DNA from: a virus
DNA length: 57,725 nucleotides
Virus record (IMG/VR): IMGVR_UViG_3300034064_000874
Span: 1-57,725 of that record
Strand: one strand, 5' to 3'
The notes below the pieces were generated by a model that was given only the letters and a program-made list of their open reading frames with translations, was not told where the DNA came from and searched no databases. Of the stretch, positions 42,178-50,276 are shown in pieces (within the stretch, counting starts at the first letter, position 1; each line of letters begins with the position of its first letter). A program made the position numbers and the translations under genes.

Positions 42178-43149
42178 TTACGCAAATCGGGCGAACCAGT
42201 CTTCCTGCTGCTGCGGAGTCATCCGCTGCAACATCGCCTGAATGTCGACCGTGCTGGCCGAGTTCAGGTTGATTCCGTCCGACTCAGGGCTACTGCCCCC
42301 GCGAATATCGGAGAGCGTGTTGATCGGGAGCTCCTCCTTCTCAACCGGCTTCGTCTTCTTCACGGGAGCGGGCTTCTCAACGACATACTGGCTCGGTACT
42401 GAGACCGGCCCGAAGTCCTCTTCCAGTCGCTCGACCACTTTCTGGAACCGCTCGGCGATCGGCTTGTTGGCCCAGGCCGGTCGGTTCTGCAGTTCCTGGT
42501 CGATGGCGACAGCGGCTTCCCACATCTGCGGATTACCATCCTCTGAACGGAGGTAGCGCAGGGTCGGGTTAGCATCGATAGCGGCGTGGATCTCTTCCAT
42601 CACCACCTGTTGCTTCGCTTGCTGCTCGCGCTCCCACTGAGATGCCATCGCCTCAATCCGGGCATCTCTGGCCTGCATTTCCTGGCGGAGCCGATCGATC
42701 TCCGCTCGGGCTGCCCGATTAGCGCGGGCAATCTCAGGAAACTCAGATTCCAGTGCCTGGATATCCGGGTCGTTGGGGTCATACGTGGGAATGTCAGTCG
42801 GGGTCGCGATCCCCGTCTGCTGTGCTTGCTTCAGCGCTTCAATCTCTCGCTGCAGCTCAGCCGCTTGTTCAGCCGCTGCTCGCCTTGCTTCCCGCTCCTG
42901 CTTCAGGACTTGGTACGGGATCTGGTGCTTGCCATCGGCCGACAGGATCGGCGCTTCTTCCTCTGCCTGTGTCTCGGTGGACGATGCCGAGATCTCTTCT
43001 TTTTCGTCCGCTTCCGGCGCCTCCTCAGTCACTTCGTCGTTGATGTCGCTGGTGTCACCACCAAGCTGCGCAATCAACGCTTCCATGTCTTCAGGAAGTT
43101 TGTCCGGGTCCAGGGTCGCGAGGTTGACGCCTAGGTCTTCGTCTTGCAT
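42178..43149 (-). CDS. Capsid scaffolding protein
   Basis: A 323-residue, very acidic, mostly helical protein. A disordered acidic N-terminus (about 1-75) is followed by long coiled coils (QEREARRAAAEQAAELQREI, RANRAARAEIDRLRQEMQAR) and a C-terminal helix-turn-helix-like tail (MLQRMTPQQQEDWFARFA). This profile and the position between portal and capsid are typical of podovirus scaffolds, which direct procapsid assembly and leave before DNA fills the head. Confidence 0.85.
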   Translation of the reverse strand: MQDEDLGVNLATLDPDKLPEDMEALIAQLGGDTSDINDEVTEEAPEADEKEEISASSTETQAEEEAPILSADGKHQIPYQVLKQEREARRAAAEQAAELQREIEALKQAQQTGIATPTDIPTYDPNDPDIQALESEFPEIARANRAARAEIDRLRQEMQARDARIEAMASQWEREQQAKQQVVMEEIHAAIDANPTLRYLRSEDGNPQMWEAAVAIDQELQNRPAWANKPIAERFQKVVERLEEDFGPVSVPSQYVVEKPAPVKKTKPVEKEELPINTLSDIRGGSSPESDGINLNSASTVDIQAMLQRMTPQQQEDWFARFA

Positions 43150-43204
43150 GTCGTCGTCTACCGTTTATCGCAGCGGTCGCGTGTTAAGGAGCTAGTGCTC
43201 CGCG

Positions 43205-43219
43205 CCGTCATCACGACGG
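43205..43219. repeat. Intergenic hairpin repeat 3
   Basis: CCGTCATCACGACGG is identical to copy 1. It lies in the gap between the lysozyme gene and the scaffold gene, just downstream of a terminator in transcription order. Repetition at three module junctions suggests a functional RNA or protein-binding element. Confidence 0.7.
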
Positions 43220-43250
43220 TGCGTGTCGCCTCACGGCGAGAATCGGGCAC

Positions 43251-43272
43251 AAAAAAACCCGCGCTTGGCGGG
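43251..43272 (-). terminator. Terminator after virion lysozyme gene
   Basis: CCCGC and GCGGG pair around five bases on the minus strand, followed by seven T. It separates the terminase-portal-lysozyme group from the scaffold-capsid group. Confidence 0.8.
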
Positions 43273-43294
43273 CCTGATTGGCGTGGGTGTTGGG

Positions 43295-44134
43295 TTACGG
43301 GTTGCTGGCCATCATCGATGGTAGCTGCGCCATGTACTGATTGGCGGCCTTGCGCTTGGTCGGCCAGGATTTACGCGCACCACCCACGACGGGCAGCACG
43401 TCTCTCAGGCCAAAATCACGGCGATTGCCCAGCTTCCCGGGCTGGTTATAGAAGGCAATGGCTGAGCGAGCCGCCCACACTGGATCCTGGGAAACCAGAT
43501 CGGGGTTATTGGCAATCGTGCCGCCGGTCCTGTAATAGTCGTCGACGTTCTCGTAGGCCTGGCGTCCAGTCAGATGCACCATGCCGCGGCCTCGGTACTT
43601 GTAGCCGTCTCCAGGCTGCGTGTTGCCCAGGTCAGGACGATCGCCATACAGGGCGTTGTACTGGCCCTCCTCATCCATGCCGGCAATTGACTTCGCCTGC
43701 TTGATGACGGATGGCTTCTTGCCGCCGAATAGCTTGGCAATCCGTTTGGGGTTGGTATATCGACCATGTTCGGCCATGCCGGAGAGCGGGAAACCGCCGG
43801 TTTCGCCATGTGCCACACCCATCATCGCGGCAATCGCCCGGTCGGAATAACCCGCCTGGCGCAGTTCCTTGATGTAGGTCTGCTTGTAGTCGTCGGAGGT
43901 GTAGTTGCGAGCCTGAGCCATCGGCGCTGCCTGAGTTGGCTGCGCGGCAGCCTGAGCGGGCTGAGTCGGACGTCCGAAATACTCGCGCATGTCCTTGGTG
44001 GCCAGGCGCATCGGCATCATGTCGCCGGTTTCCGTGTTCCGGAGCAGGTAATCACGGTTATTCGCCTCGACAATCTGCCGGGCTTCTTCCGGCGTGGGCA
44101 ATCCTTGTCGACGGGTATTCTGTAAGCCAGCCAT
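43295..44134 (-). CDS. GH19/chitinase-like virion lysozyme
   Basis: A 279-residue protein. After an N-terminal helical and Gln/Ala-rich region (1-90) lies a muramidase of the GH19 or lysozyme superfamily. Its candidate catalytic Glu is in AHGETGGFPLSG, and it has KYRGRGMVHLTGRQAYENV as the substrate-cleft motif. It differs from the lysis-cassette endolysin. Its place between portal and scaffold suggests a virion-associated enzyme used on entry. The start overlaps the portal stop. Confidence 0.78.
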   Translation of the reverse strand: MAGLQNTRRQGLPTPEEARQIVEANNRDYLLRNTETGDMMPMRLATKDMREYFGRPTQPAQAAAQPTQAAPMAQARNYTSDDYKQTYIKELRQAGYSDRAIAAMMGVAHGETGGFPLSGMAEHGRYTNPKRIAKLFGGKKPSVIKQAKSIAGMDEEGQYNALYGDRPDLGNTQPGDGYKYRGRGMVHLTGRQAYENVDDYYRTGGTIANNPDLVSQDPVWAARSAIAFYNQPGKLGNRRDFGLRDVLPVVGGARKSWPTKRKAANQYMAQLPSMMASNP

Positions 44135-46248
44135 TACATCGCCTCCAGTTCGCTCTCGAGCATCGCCTTGCGGTTGTTGATGTTCGCGCCCTCCATGTCG
44201 ATCATCCTGCGCTCGGCATCCAGCCCGCTCATCTCGATATCCACCGCCGTTCTCGCGGTCTCAGTCTGGATCTTCTCGATCTCGGCCATGGTTTTCTGAT
44301 TCTGGATCTCGGCCTGCTGCGCCTTGATCTCGTGATCCTGGGCCTTCAATTCGAGCTCAGCCTGCTTCGCCTGGGCAGCCATCATCTGTGGCGCCTGCTG
44401 AAGCTGCTGGATCGCCTGCTCAGCCTGCTGCAGCTGCTGCATCATCTGCTGCTTCTCGGGATCCATCTCTTCTTCACCGGTCTGCAGCCCCAGCATCTGA
44501 CGCATCTGGTCGGCCAGCTCCTGCCGGTTGGGCAGTTCGGAGAGTTCCACGAATGCTGGCGCCATGATCGCCTGAGCTTCGGGCGGCATTGCCTGGATCA
44601 CCTGGGTGAGCATGGTCATCTGCTGGGCGCGATAGGACGGAGTAGAAGGAACATCCTCGAGCGCCACCTTCACCTGGCTGCGGCTGACGTCGTTCATGAC
44701 CTCAAGCGCCCCGGTTTCTGGGTTCTGTACTGGCACATTCAATTGAATGACGCGCTTGCGCTTGCCTTCGCCCACCACAATCTGAGTCTGCTCGCGCATG
44801 TCCTCGCGAATCATGTCGACCAGCATCTCGCCCACCATGCGGCGTGAATAACGGTAGTTGTCGGAGAGTTCGGCCAGGGTCGTGGTGCCCTGCTCGACCA
44901 AGGAATTGATCGCCAGGCCTGAAGTCGCCTTGGAATCACTGCCCATCAGGGCGTTATGAATGCCGGAGACATTCTGGATGCCGGCCTCGGCGTCCTTCAT
45001 GATCTCGTACTGCTGATTCGACAGCGCCAGGTCCGACTCCAGCATGAAGCTGTTGGCGTTGCGGCGCTGTGGGTTCAGCACGATGATCGAATCCGGCCTC
45101 GCCACCTCATCAGCCACATCCCGGAACGAGTTCACCCGGGTATCCAGGGCATCCGAGTCGGCGATAATCCGCTTGGATGACAGGAGATTCATCAACTTGC
45201 GGCGGCGGGCGTTGATCTCATCCTGGGGCGAGATCATATTGCGGATCAGCCCGTAGGGAACGCCCGTCAAGTCCTCCTTGAAGCCCCAGAAGGGCACATA
45301 GGGCGGTCTCTTGGTTTTGGCTCTGCCATCATAAAGGCGATGCGGGCCCGCCCAGATGGCAAGCCTCTGCTGCGAGAACACGGCTTTTTGCGGCTGAACC
45401 AAGCCCATCGACACGGCGGCCAGGTGAGTTTCGTTCTTTGGGTCGAACTCAACCACCCGATCCTGGATCTTCAGCACATCCGCCCGAATCGGCGCCTTGT
45501 ACCAGACCTCAAACAGACAAACCCGCTGGCGATCCGCGTTCTGCCACTCAAAATCCGCCATACCGGATCCGCGCTGCTGGTCGAAAGCATTGGCCAGCTC
45601 AGGATCTTCCGAAACAATCTCCAGCCAATTCCCGTCCCAGCGTCCGCGGGAAGCGTCCAGCACTTTCTTGTGCCGGGGAAAGTACAGGGCGACCACGTCG
45701 TAATCGAACCAGCGCTTGCGGATGGTGTAACGCCCATCTGAGAGGTCAGGCTCCTTCGCCAGCCAGTCCCAGTACATCTCGCGCCGATGGACGTTCTGAA
45801 CGCGGTAACGATATTTGAATGGGTCACTTTCTCTGCTCACCTCCACCCAGCCCACACCGGCCTTCACCTGGCCGGCATACGCATCCGAGCAAGCCCGGTC
45901 AGCCCGGGTCTCGCGCTCCACCTCATGCAGGCGCTGGCTCAGAGCCTCGGCAACGTCTTGGAACTCCTGGCTATCAGCAATCACACGCCAATCCGAGCGG
46001 GTCTTCGCCTCCAGGCCCAGCACCAGATCGATATTCGGCTTGATCAGGTTCGTGATCAGCGGTGCCATGCCCTTTTCTTCCAGGGCCGCGAGGGTTTCGG
46101 CATCCAGCTGATTGCCGTCGTAATAGTCGGCGGCCCTGTCGGCCTCCTTGCGCCAATCCGGCTGATCGCGAATATCTTCGACGATCCGCTGATACTGGTC
46201 GTAGCTCAAACCCTTGTTTGACGTGATTGAATCGAAGCGCTGCTCCAT
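44134..46248 (-). CDS. Portal protein, P22-like family
   Basis: A 704-residue portal of the P22 type. The N-terminus has YDQYQRIVEDIRDQPDWRKE and EKGMAPLITNLIKPNIDLVLG; the middle has VKAGVGWVEVSRESDPF. The C-terminal 150 residues form a Gln-rich coiled barrel-like tail. The dodecamer forms the DNA channel at one capsid vertex. ATG 46248 overlaps the terminase stop (TGATG) and has GGAG upstream. A TTG at 46260 is less likely. Confidence 0.93.
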   Translation of the reverse strand: MEQRFDSITSNKGLSYDQYQRIVEDIRDQPDWRKEADRAADYYDGNQLDAETLAALEEKGMAPLITNLIKPNIDLVLGLEAKTRSDWRVIADSQEFQDVAEALSQRLHEVERETRADRACSDAYAGQVKAGVGWVEVSRESDPFKYRYRVQNVHRREMYWDWLAKEPDLSDGRYTIRKRWFDYDVVALYFPRHKKVLDASRGRWDGNWLEIVSEDPELANAFDQQRGSGMADFEWQNADRQRVCLFEVWYKAPIRADVLKIQDRVVEFDPKNETHLAAVSMGLVQPQKAVFSQQRLAIWAGPHRLYDGRAKTKRPPYVPFWGFKEDLTGVPYGLIRNMISPQDEINARRRKLMNLLSSKRIIADSDALDTRVNSFRDVADEVARPDSIIVLNPQRRNANSFMLESDLALSNQQYEIMKDAEAGIQNVSGIHNALMGSDSKATSGLAINSLVEQGTTTLAELSDNYRYSRRMVGEMLVDMIREDMREQTQIVVGEGKRKRVIQLNVPVQNPETGALEVMNDVSRSQVKVALEDVPSTPSYRAQQMTMLTQVIQAMPPEAQAIMAPAFVELSELPNRQELADQMRQMLGLQTGEEEMDPEKQQMMQQLQQAEQAIQQLQQAPQMMAAQAKQAELELKAQDHEIKAQQAEIQNQKTMAEIEKIQTETARTAVDIEMSGLDAERRMIDMEGANINNRKAMLESELEAM

Positions 46249-47762
46249 CAGATTCTCCAATTGCCTCGTCGGCTGCGGTCAACCGGGTTTTGTTGCATGT
46301 CTCTGGATGGCAGGGCGAAGGTCAAGGCGAGCGCGTCGGCTCTATCAGGGCTCTTGAGTCCGCGCTTCTTCATCTGTTCTTTCGGCTCGAGTTTCATCCG
46401 CCTGGATGAGTCATAGGTGTATTGCGGGCCGGTGAGATCCGCCATCAATCGATTGTCATCAGGTAGTGCGGCCGGCTTGTCTTCCAGCCACTCCTTCATC
46501 TCGCCCCACATCTCGTCGCGGCGAATGCTGTAAAGCTCGGTCTGAACGGCTCGCTCACCGAAGTGAATGCGGTTAACGGGATAGCCGAGCTCGATCAATC
46601 GATCAGCCACGCCACTTCCCACGCCAGTACAGTCGACATTGATCATGTCAGGGCCGACCCGATCAGCGGATCGAGCCACCAGACCCACAGTTTCCATGGT
46701 GCCCTTGCCATGCCAGGATTGAATCTCATGGACAACACGGCCTTGTCGAACGCAGAGCGCGGTGGAATCAGCGCCGTATTCAGCGGGATCCACTCCGAAA
46801 ATGATTGCGCCACTGGCCTCAGTCTTCTCTTTGCCGTCGGCGATCGCCCGGGTAACCAGGTCCATCGAGATCAGCGGATCACCTTCCACTCGCTTAAACG
46901 CCAGGCTGGCAGTCGCCGGGTATTCCTGGTCAAAAAGCGTCCGGTCGCCGCGGAAGTCAGTGATCAGCTTCTGCTGTCGCCAATAAGCCTGAGCGGTGGT
47001 TAACCCAAAAGCCTGGGCATATTCCGCATCCTCACCTTCAGGCGCCCACCCATCCGGCGGCTCCTTCGTGTATTCGCTCTGCCACATCCAAGGCACGAAC
47101 ACCGGGATATAGTCAGAAGATCCATCCTCGGCGTCCTGCCACATCCCGTGAAACAGATTGCCGACACCATTGGCGGTCGATTCGAGAATGATCTCGGTGC
47201 CTGGCGCATCAGGGACAATCTGACCAATCCCTGCCATGTGATCCTCAGCATTCGGCCAGAAGGCCACCTCGGATCCATGGAAGAACTGCGCCGTCGCGGA
47301 TCGTCCTGTCCCGGATGATCCTGCTGTCGCGACCGAGAATTCGCTCTGCATGTGATCAAATACCAGCTGGCTGCCCGAGTTCGCCCGGGTGCTCGGCTTG
47401 ATCCAATCCGGGCAAAGGTCGTGATATCGGCGCGTCATGCCGAATAAGTTGCTGGTCGCCTCGGCTAAGTGCGTCAGGATGTAAGCTCGCTTGCCTTGAT
47501 TCAGGCTGGTGAGCCAATAAAAGCGTCCCTCGGTGTAAGTCGACATGCCCTGCTGACGACCCTTCAGGACCACGGCACGGACTTTCCCGGTATCAATCTT
47601 CTGCTGCTGGATCTGCTGATGCAGGTACTGCTGCGCCTGGTTCAGCTGAAACGGGATGATCTCGCCATCTTTGGCCCGGATATTCAGGGCAACCGGCGCG
47701 TATCGTGAAAAATCAGTGGTGAGGACTTTGAGCTTTTTCTTGGATTCGTCACTGAGCAGCAT
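46248..47762 (-). CDS. terL: Terminase large subunit
   Basis: A 504-residue packaging motor and nuclease. The ATPase has a Walker A-type GRQQGMST at residues 68-75 and a Walker B-proximal HGSEVAF near 165. The RNase-H-like nuclease has acidic residues in GVDPAEYGADST (about 324), NVDCTG (about 376) and SPDRADAL (about 475). It drives DNA into the prohead and cuts genome ends. It is coupled to terS by TGATG and overlaps the portal start. Confidence 0.95.
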   Translation of the reverse strand: MLLSDESKKKLKVLTTDFSRYAPVALNIRAKDGEIIPFQLNQAQQYLHQQIQQQKIDTGKVRAVVLKGRQQGMSTYTEGRFYWLTSLNQGKRAYILTHLAEATSNLFGMTRRYHDLCPDWIKPSTRANSGSQLVFDHMQSEFSVATAGSSGTGRSATAQFFHGSEVAFWPNAEDHMAGIGQIVPDAPGTEIILESTANGVGNLFHGMWQDAEDGSSDYIPVFVPWMWQSEYTKEPPDGWAPEGEDAEYAQAFGLTTAQAYWRQQKLITDFRGDRTLFDQEYPATASLAFKRVEGDPLISMDLVTRAIADGKEKTEASGAIIFGVDPAEYGADSTALCVRQGRVVHEIQSWHGKGTMETVGLVARSADRVGPDMINVDCTGVGSGVADRLIELGYPVNRIHFGERAVQTELYSIRRDEMWGEMKEWLEDKPAALPDDNRLMADLTGPQYTYDSSRRMKLEPKEQMKKRGLKSPDRADALALTFALPSRDMQQNPVDRSRRGNWRI

Positions 47763-48037
47763 CAGAGATCAATCTGTTTCAGCGCGTCTTCAATTGAGAC
47801 GCTCATTTTGGTGGTATTCTCGGTGCGCTGCAGCTTGGGAATGTGATACTCAACGACCGACTGGAACAGCTTGAATGCCTCGGCGGGGTTTTCCTCCGCC
47901 ACACGATCCAACCATCCTTCCAGTCGATGCGCATTGTTATCGACGAACAGCGCAATCGCTTCTCTTGCCTGGCTCGTTGTCTTGTTGGTGACGCCAGGTT
48001 GGCGTCCGCCTGTCTTTGGCTTTCCTTTTCCTGCCAT
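47762..48037 (-). CDS. terS: Terminase small subunit
   Basis: A 91-residue DNA-recognition subunit candidate. The N-terminus (GKPKTGGRQPGVTNKTTSQA) is a known small-terminase-like or DUF5681-like start. A short helical core follows (LFVDNNAHRLEGWLDRV and FKLFQSVVEYHIPKL). The position directly before terL supports the call. Its leader contains the 15-bp dyad at 48049. It would recognise the packaging site and regulate TerL. Confidence 0.75.
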   Translation of the reverse strand: MAGKGKPKTGGRQPGVTNKTTSQAREAIALFVDNNAHRLEGWLDRVAEENPAEAFKLFQSVVEYHIPKLQRTENTTKMSVSIEDALKQIDL

Positions 48038-48048
48038 TTTTCTATCTC

Positions 48049-48063
48049 GCTCTGTTACAGAGC
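48049..48063. promoter_or_regulatory. 15-bp dyad upstream of terS
   Basis: GCTCTGT and ACAGAGC form a perfect 7-bp inverted repeat around one base, in the 29-bp gap between the lysis cassette and terS. It could be an operator, an RNA hairpin controlling terS translation or part of a packaging signal. The sequence alone does not decide. Confidence 0.5.
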
Positions 48064-48066
48064 CTG

Positions 48067-48279
48067 TTAATTCCCCTTCGTCGCATTCATCCTGGTCAAC
48101 ATCAGATCGATGTCGCGCAGGGATTTCTGAATATCCTTGTACTGCTCATCGTGCTTATCCAGATGACCTTTGAATCCATCCTCTAGCTGATTGAGTCGAT
48201 ACTCATGTTGCTGGACCATGCTCCAGACGAGGAAGGCAGCTCCCGCGAGCGTCAATCCGATCTTGATCCAGTCACTCAT
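48067..48279 (-). CDS. Small membrane protein with coiled coil (lysis cassette)
   Basis: A 70-residue protein starting at ATG 48279, inside the end of the previous gene. Residues 5-24 (IKIGLTLAGAAFLVWSMVQQ) form one membrane span. The rest is a periplasmic-type coiled coil (HEYRLNQLEDGFKGHLDKHD). It resembles XhlA-type lysis accessory proteins, or a short i-spanin. It closes the lysis cassette. Confidence 0.6.
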   Translation of the reverse strand: MSDWIKIGLTLAGAAFLVWSMVQQHEYRLNQLEDGFKGHLDKHDEQYKDIQKSLRDIDLMLTRMNATKGN

Positions 48280-48457
48280 AGTCTTTGCTCTCCACCAGTC
48301 GACAATCAATCCCAGCCATGACGCCGAGCTGGGTGAGGGAAGTAATGCGGCCATCAGCGTCCTCGAATAACGGGGTTGGTTTCATTTCGCAGGCACATCC
48401 TGTTAACGCAGCAAGGTACGCGCCCGCACATAGCCCCTGAGCAAAGTGTCCCCACAA
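48272..48457 (-). CDS. Small lipoprotein candidate (Rz1-like)
   Basis: A short overlapping frame. A hydrophobic run ending AYLAALTGC has a good lipobox (Leu-Thr-Gly-Cys), then a short hydrophilic tail ending RLVESKDYE. The start is uncertain: a TTG at 48457 gives the signal peptide, while the first ATG at 48385 lies after the lipobox. It overlaps the preceding gene by about 55 bases in another frame, the usual geometry of Rz/Rz1 spanin pairs. Outer-membrane o-spanin is the best guess. Confidence 0.45.
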   Translation of the reverse strand: MWGHFAQGLCAGAYLAALTGCACEMKPTPLFEDADGRITSLTQLGVMAGIDCRLVESKDYE

Positions 48458-48687
48458 TCGTTGGCGGTCACTTTGTCCCCCTGAATATCCAACAAGCAGT
48501 CGGTGCCAACCGGCGGCATGACTAGCTTTGGGCAAGATTGAGCGGGCTTTTGGCTGAGAGAAATGTCCACGACCTTGTCCACATTCGTCTGCGCGCAGCC
48601 TTGAGCCAAAAAAATCACAAAGAGGGAGACCATGCCGAAAGCCAGCACCATCACCTCTTCCAGCATTTCCTGGTAGGGATCCTTCAC
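48403..48687 (-). CDS. Membrane-anchored lysis protein candidate (Rz-like)
   Basis: A 94-residue frame from GTG 48687, overlapping the previous stop (GTGA). ATG 48651, with AAGAGG upstream, is an alternative that gives a signal-like start (MVLAFGMVSLFVIFLAQGC). The N-terminus spans the membrane or is a lipoprotein signal with an imperfect lipobox. The remaining part has three more Cys and could be periplasmic. It is placed before the Rz1-like frame, so i-spanin is possible. Confidence 0.5.
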   Translation of the reverse strand: MKDPYQEMLEEVMVLAFGMVSLFVIFLAQGCAQTNVDKVVDISLSQKPAQSCPKLVMPPVGTDCLLDIQGDKVTANDCGDTLLRGYVRARTLLR

Positions 48688-48782
48688 GACACCGCCCAGA
48701 ACAGCAGGCCAGCCAGGCTCATGGCGATGACGGTCACGATGAACACGCCGATCATTACCTGGCTCAGGAATTCGTCTCTCAT
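48684..48782 (-). CDS. Tiny 32-residue transmembrane protein
   Basis: The ATG overlaps the endolysin stop. The product (MRDEFLSQVMIGVFIVTVIA, then MSLAGLLFWAVS) is almost entirely one membrane helix. The stop overlaps the next start. Such peptides beside an endolysin are candidate pinholins, antiholins or lysis regulators. The close coupling on both ends argues that it is expressed. Confidence 0.55.
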   Translation of the reverse strand: MRDEFLSQVMIGVFIVTVIAMSLAGLLFWAVS

Positions 48783-49333
48783 CAGATTGCCTTCAGGAAC
48801 TGCGACCAGAGCTTTTTCCGGTCAGCCATACCGTTGGTGCCGCCGTTAATCAGCTTGGTAATGCGGGTGAATTCCTGACGGTCTGCCAACTCATTGGCGC
48901 CGATCATGTCCCAGTAATCTGCCGCACTGAGCGCCGCCCATCTGGGGAGCGTCAGCTTGTCAGGCTCAGCCTCAAAATCGGGCACGCCCAGCTTGGGGAA
49001 GCGGGCACGGAGGCGCTGCGTCACCCGACGGTGGTTATAACGGCCAGTCGTCTGAATCAATCCATGGCCCCGGAAGCGGGATCCGTCGCCCTTGTAGATA
49101 TTCCCCAGGTCTTTGCGGCCTTCATAGCGCCTCTGAGCGAATGTCGGGCCCCAGATTTCTGAGGTGTACTTGAGTCGGCCAGATTCATGGCCCACCTGAG
49201 CCAGAAAGATGCTCATGCGGTTGCGGTTGTTGATGCCGTACAGCTGCATGGCCTCGTTTACGTGAGGCAACCACCAGTCGGCGCGCTCTCGGGTAATCCC
49301 CATTCCGCGCTGCAGCTGGTCGGCCTTGATCAC
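48782..49333 (-). CDS. Endolysin, GH19 family
   Basis: A 183-residue glycoside hydrolase family 19 endolysin with a GTG start coupled to the holin-like gene (GTGA). It has the GH19 catalytic Glu in AQVGHESGRLKYTSE, a FRGHGLIQTTGRYNH motif and a C-terminal NGGTNGMADRKKLW. No signal peptide or SAR domain is seen, so it would depend on a holin for release. It degrades peptidoglycan at the end of infection. Confidence 0.88.
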   Translation of the reverse strand: MIKADQLQRGMGITRERADWWLPHVNEAMQLYGINNRNRMSIFLAQVGHESGRLKYTSEIWGPTFAQRRYEGRKDLGNIYKGDGSRFRGHGLIQTTGRYNHRRVTQRLRARFPKLGVPDFEAEPDKLTLPRWAALSAADYWDMIGANELADRQEFTRITKLINGGTNGMADRKKLWSQFLKAI

Positions 49334-49584
49334 TCTCGCCCCTCTTTCAGAACGTCTTGGATGTCGTCCTTGCCCAGCGTGTTGAGCTCCTGAGCGATGT
49401 CGGGCTGGGTATTGCCGCGGATCAGGAAGAAGACGACGATCAACAGGGTCCACAGGGTCGGCAGCAGCCACTTGCGGGTGTCTTCGTCAAAGTCCTTGCT
49501 GAACTCCATCGCAGCCAGCAGCAAAGCAACGATATTAGTGCCGGAGTAGGTGCTGAGCCCGTACTTTTTGATCAGGTTGCCCAT
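49330..49584 (-). CDS. Holin-like membrane protein
   Basis: An 84-residue protein with an N-terminal amphipathic part, a hydrophobic helix (LLPTLWTLLIVVFFLIRG, about 41-58) and a charged C-terminus (KDDIQDVLKEGRE). A second weaker hydrophobic stretch lies at about 16-26. One clear span directly before the endolysin suggests a class II/III-like holin or its regulator. It is coupled to both neighbours. Confidence 0.65.
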   Translation of the reverse strand: MGNLIKKYGLSTYSGTNIVALLLAAMEFSKDFDEDTRKWLLPTLWTLLIVVFFLIRGNTQPDIAQELNTLGKDDIQDVLKEGRE

Positions 49585-49820
49585 TACCTTTTCCTCACCA
49601 CGATCGCCAGCGCCAACTCAATCGCCAGATTGAAGGCGCGAGTACCGAACAGCGCTCCGGACGATTTCAACTCAGCCCACACCGCCTCCTTCTTGCCGTC
49701 CCCATTCAGGTCCACGCGACCATCGAAGCGCGACACCAAGGCCAGCACTTGCCGGAAGAACGCCTTTCCCACCAGCCAGTCGGCCAGCTTGTTCACCAGA
49801 GCAATGATCAGAGCGTCCAT
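49584..49820 (-). CDS. Lysis-cassette protein with EF-hand-like loop
   Basis: A 78-residue protein. Both ends are hydrophobic or amphipathic (MDALIIALVNKLADWLVG and LAIELALAIVVRKR). The centre has VDLNGDGKKEAVW, close to a calcium-binding DxNxDG loop as found in excalibur or EF-hand motifs. It may act with the adjacent holin. Calcium binding is inferred from the motif, and the last ligand position is not ideal. Confidence 0.55.
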   Translation of the reverse strand: MDALIIALVNKLADWLVGKAFFRQVLALVSRFDGRVDLNGDGKKEAVWAELKSSGALFGTRAFNLAIELALAIVVRKR

Positions 49821-49834
49821 AAGGCACCAGGCAT

Positions 49835-49858
49835 AAAAAAGCCCGGACTAAGCCGGGC
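49835..49858 (-). terminator. Terminator upstream of lysis cassette
   Basis: GCCCGG and CCGGGC pair around six bases on the minus strand, followed by six T. It lies between the secreted-protein gene and the lysis genes. Lysis and packaging genes therefore need readthrough or their own promoter. Confidence 0.82.
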
Positions 49859-49946
49859 AGTGGGGTATAAGCGAGGAGAACGAGCGGAACTATCGAAAGT
49901 TAGCCCCTTTGTACAGCATCCTCCTCACTTAGTGGTCTCCTACGAT

Positions 49947-50276
49947 TTACTCGTTTTCATCCTCGAATGGCCGTGGCGCATTGATGTCCACCGGTTCATA
50001 TCCATCCTCATCCTGGATCTTGTAGCTGGGCAGATCAAAATTCTGCGGCCCCATGATCCCCTTATGCGGCACGTACTCGTCCCCTTCCCTTTTGTACGTC
50101 GTTCCGATCGGGTTGATGATGCCCATTGGTCCAGGAATCGTCTGGTAGATCGTGTCTCCCTCAATCTTGATGCCGGGCTGGGTGATGTCGATCGTGTTGG
50201 TGCCTGGGTGCGTCGGCAGGATCAGCGTTTTGGCCTGGGCCGAGCTGACGACCAGCAATAAAATCAGAGCTCTCAT
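49947..50276 (-). CDS. Secreted or periplasmic small protein
   Basis: A 109-residue protein with a clear Sec signal peptide (MRALILLLVVSSAQA, cleavage after Ala15). The mature part is Pro/Ile-rich and beta-like (YQTIPGPMGIINPIGTTYKR), with an acidic tail. This resembles a family of small periplasmic phage proteins of unknown role. It could alter the envelope or contribute to superinfection exclusion. The start overlaps the preceding stop. Confidence 0.6.
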   Translation of the reverse strand: MRALILLLVVSSAQAKTLILPTHPGTNTIDITQPGIKIEGDTIYQTIPGPMGIINPIGTTYKREGDEYVPHKGIMGPQNFDLPSYKIQDEDGYEPVDINAPRPFEDENE

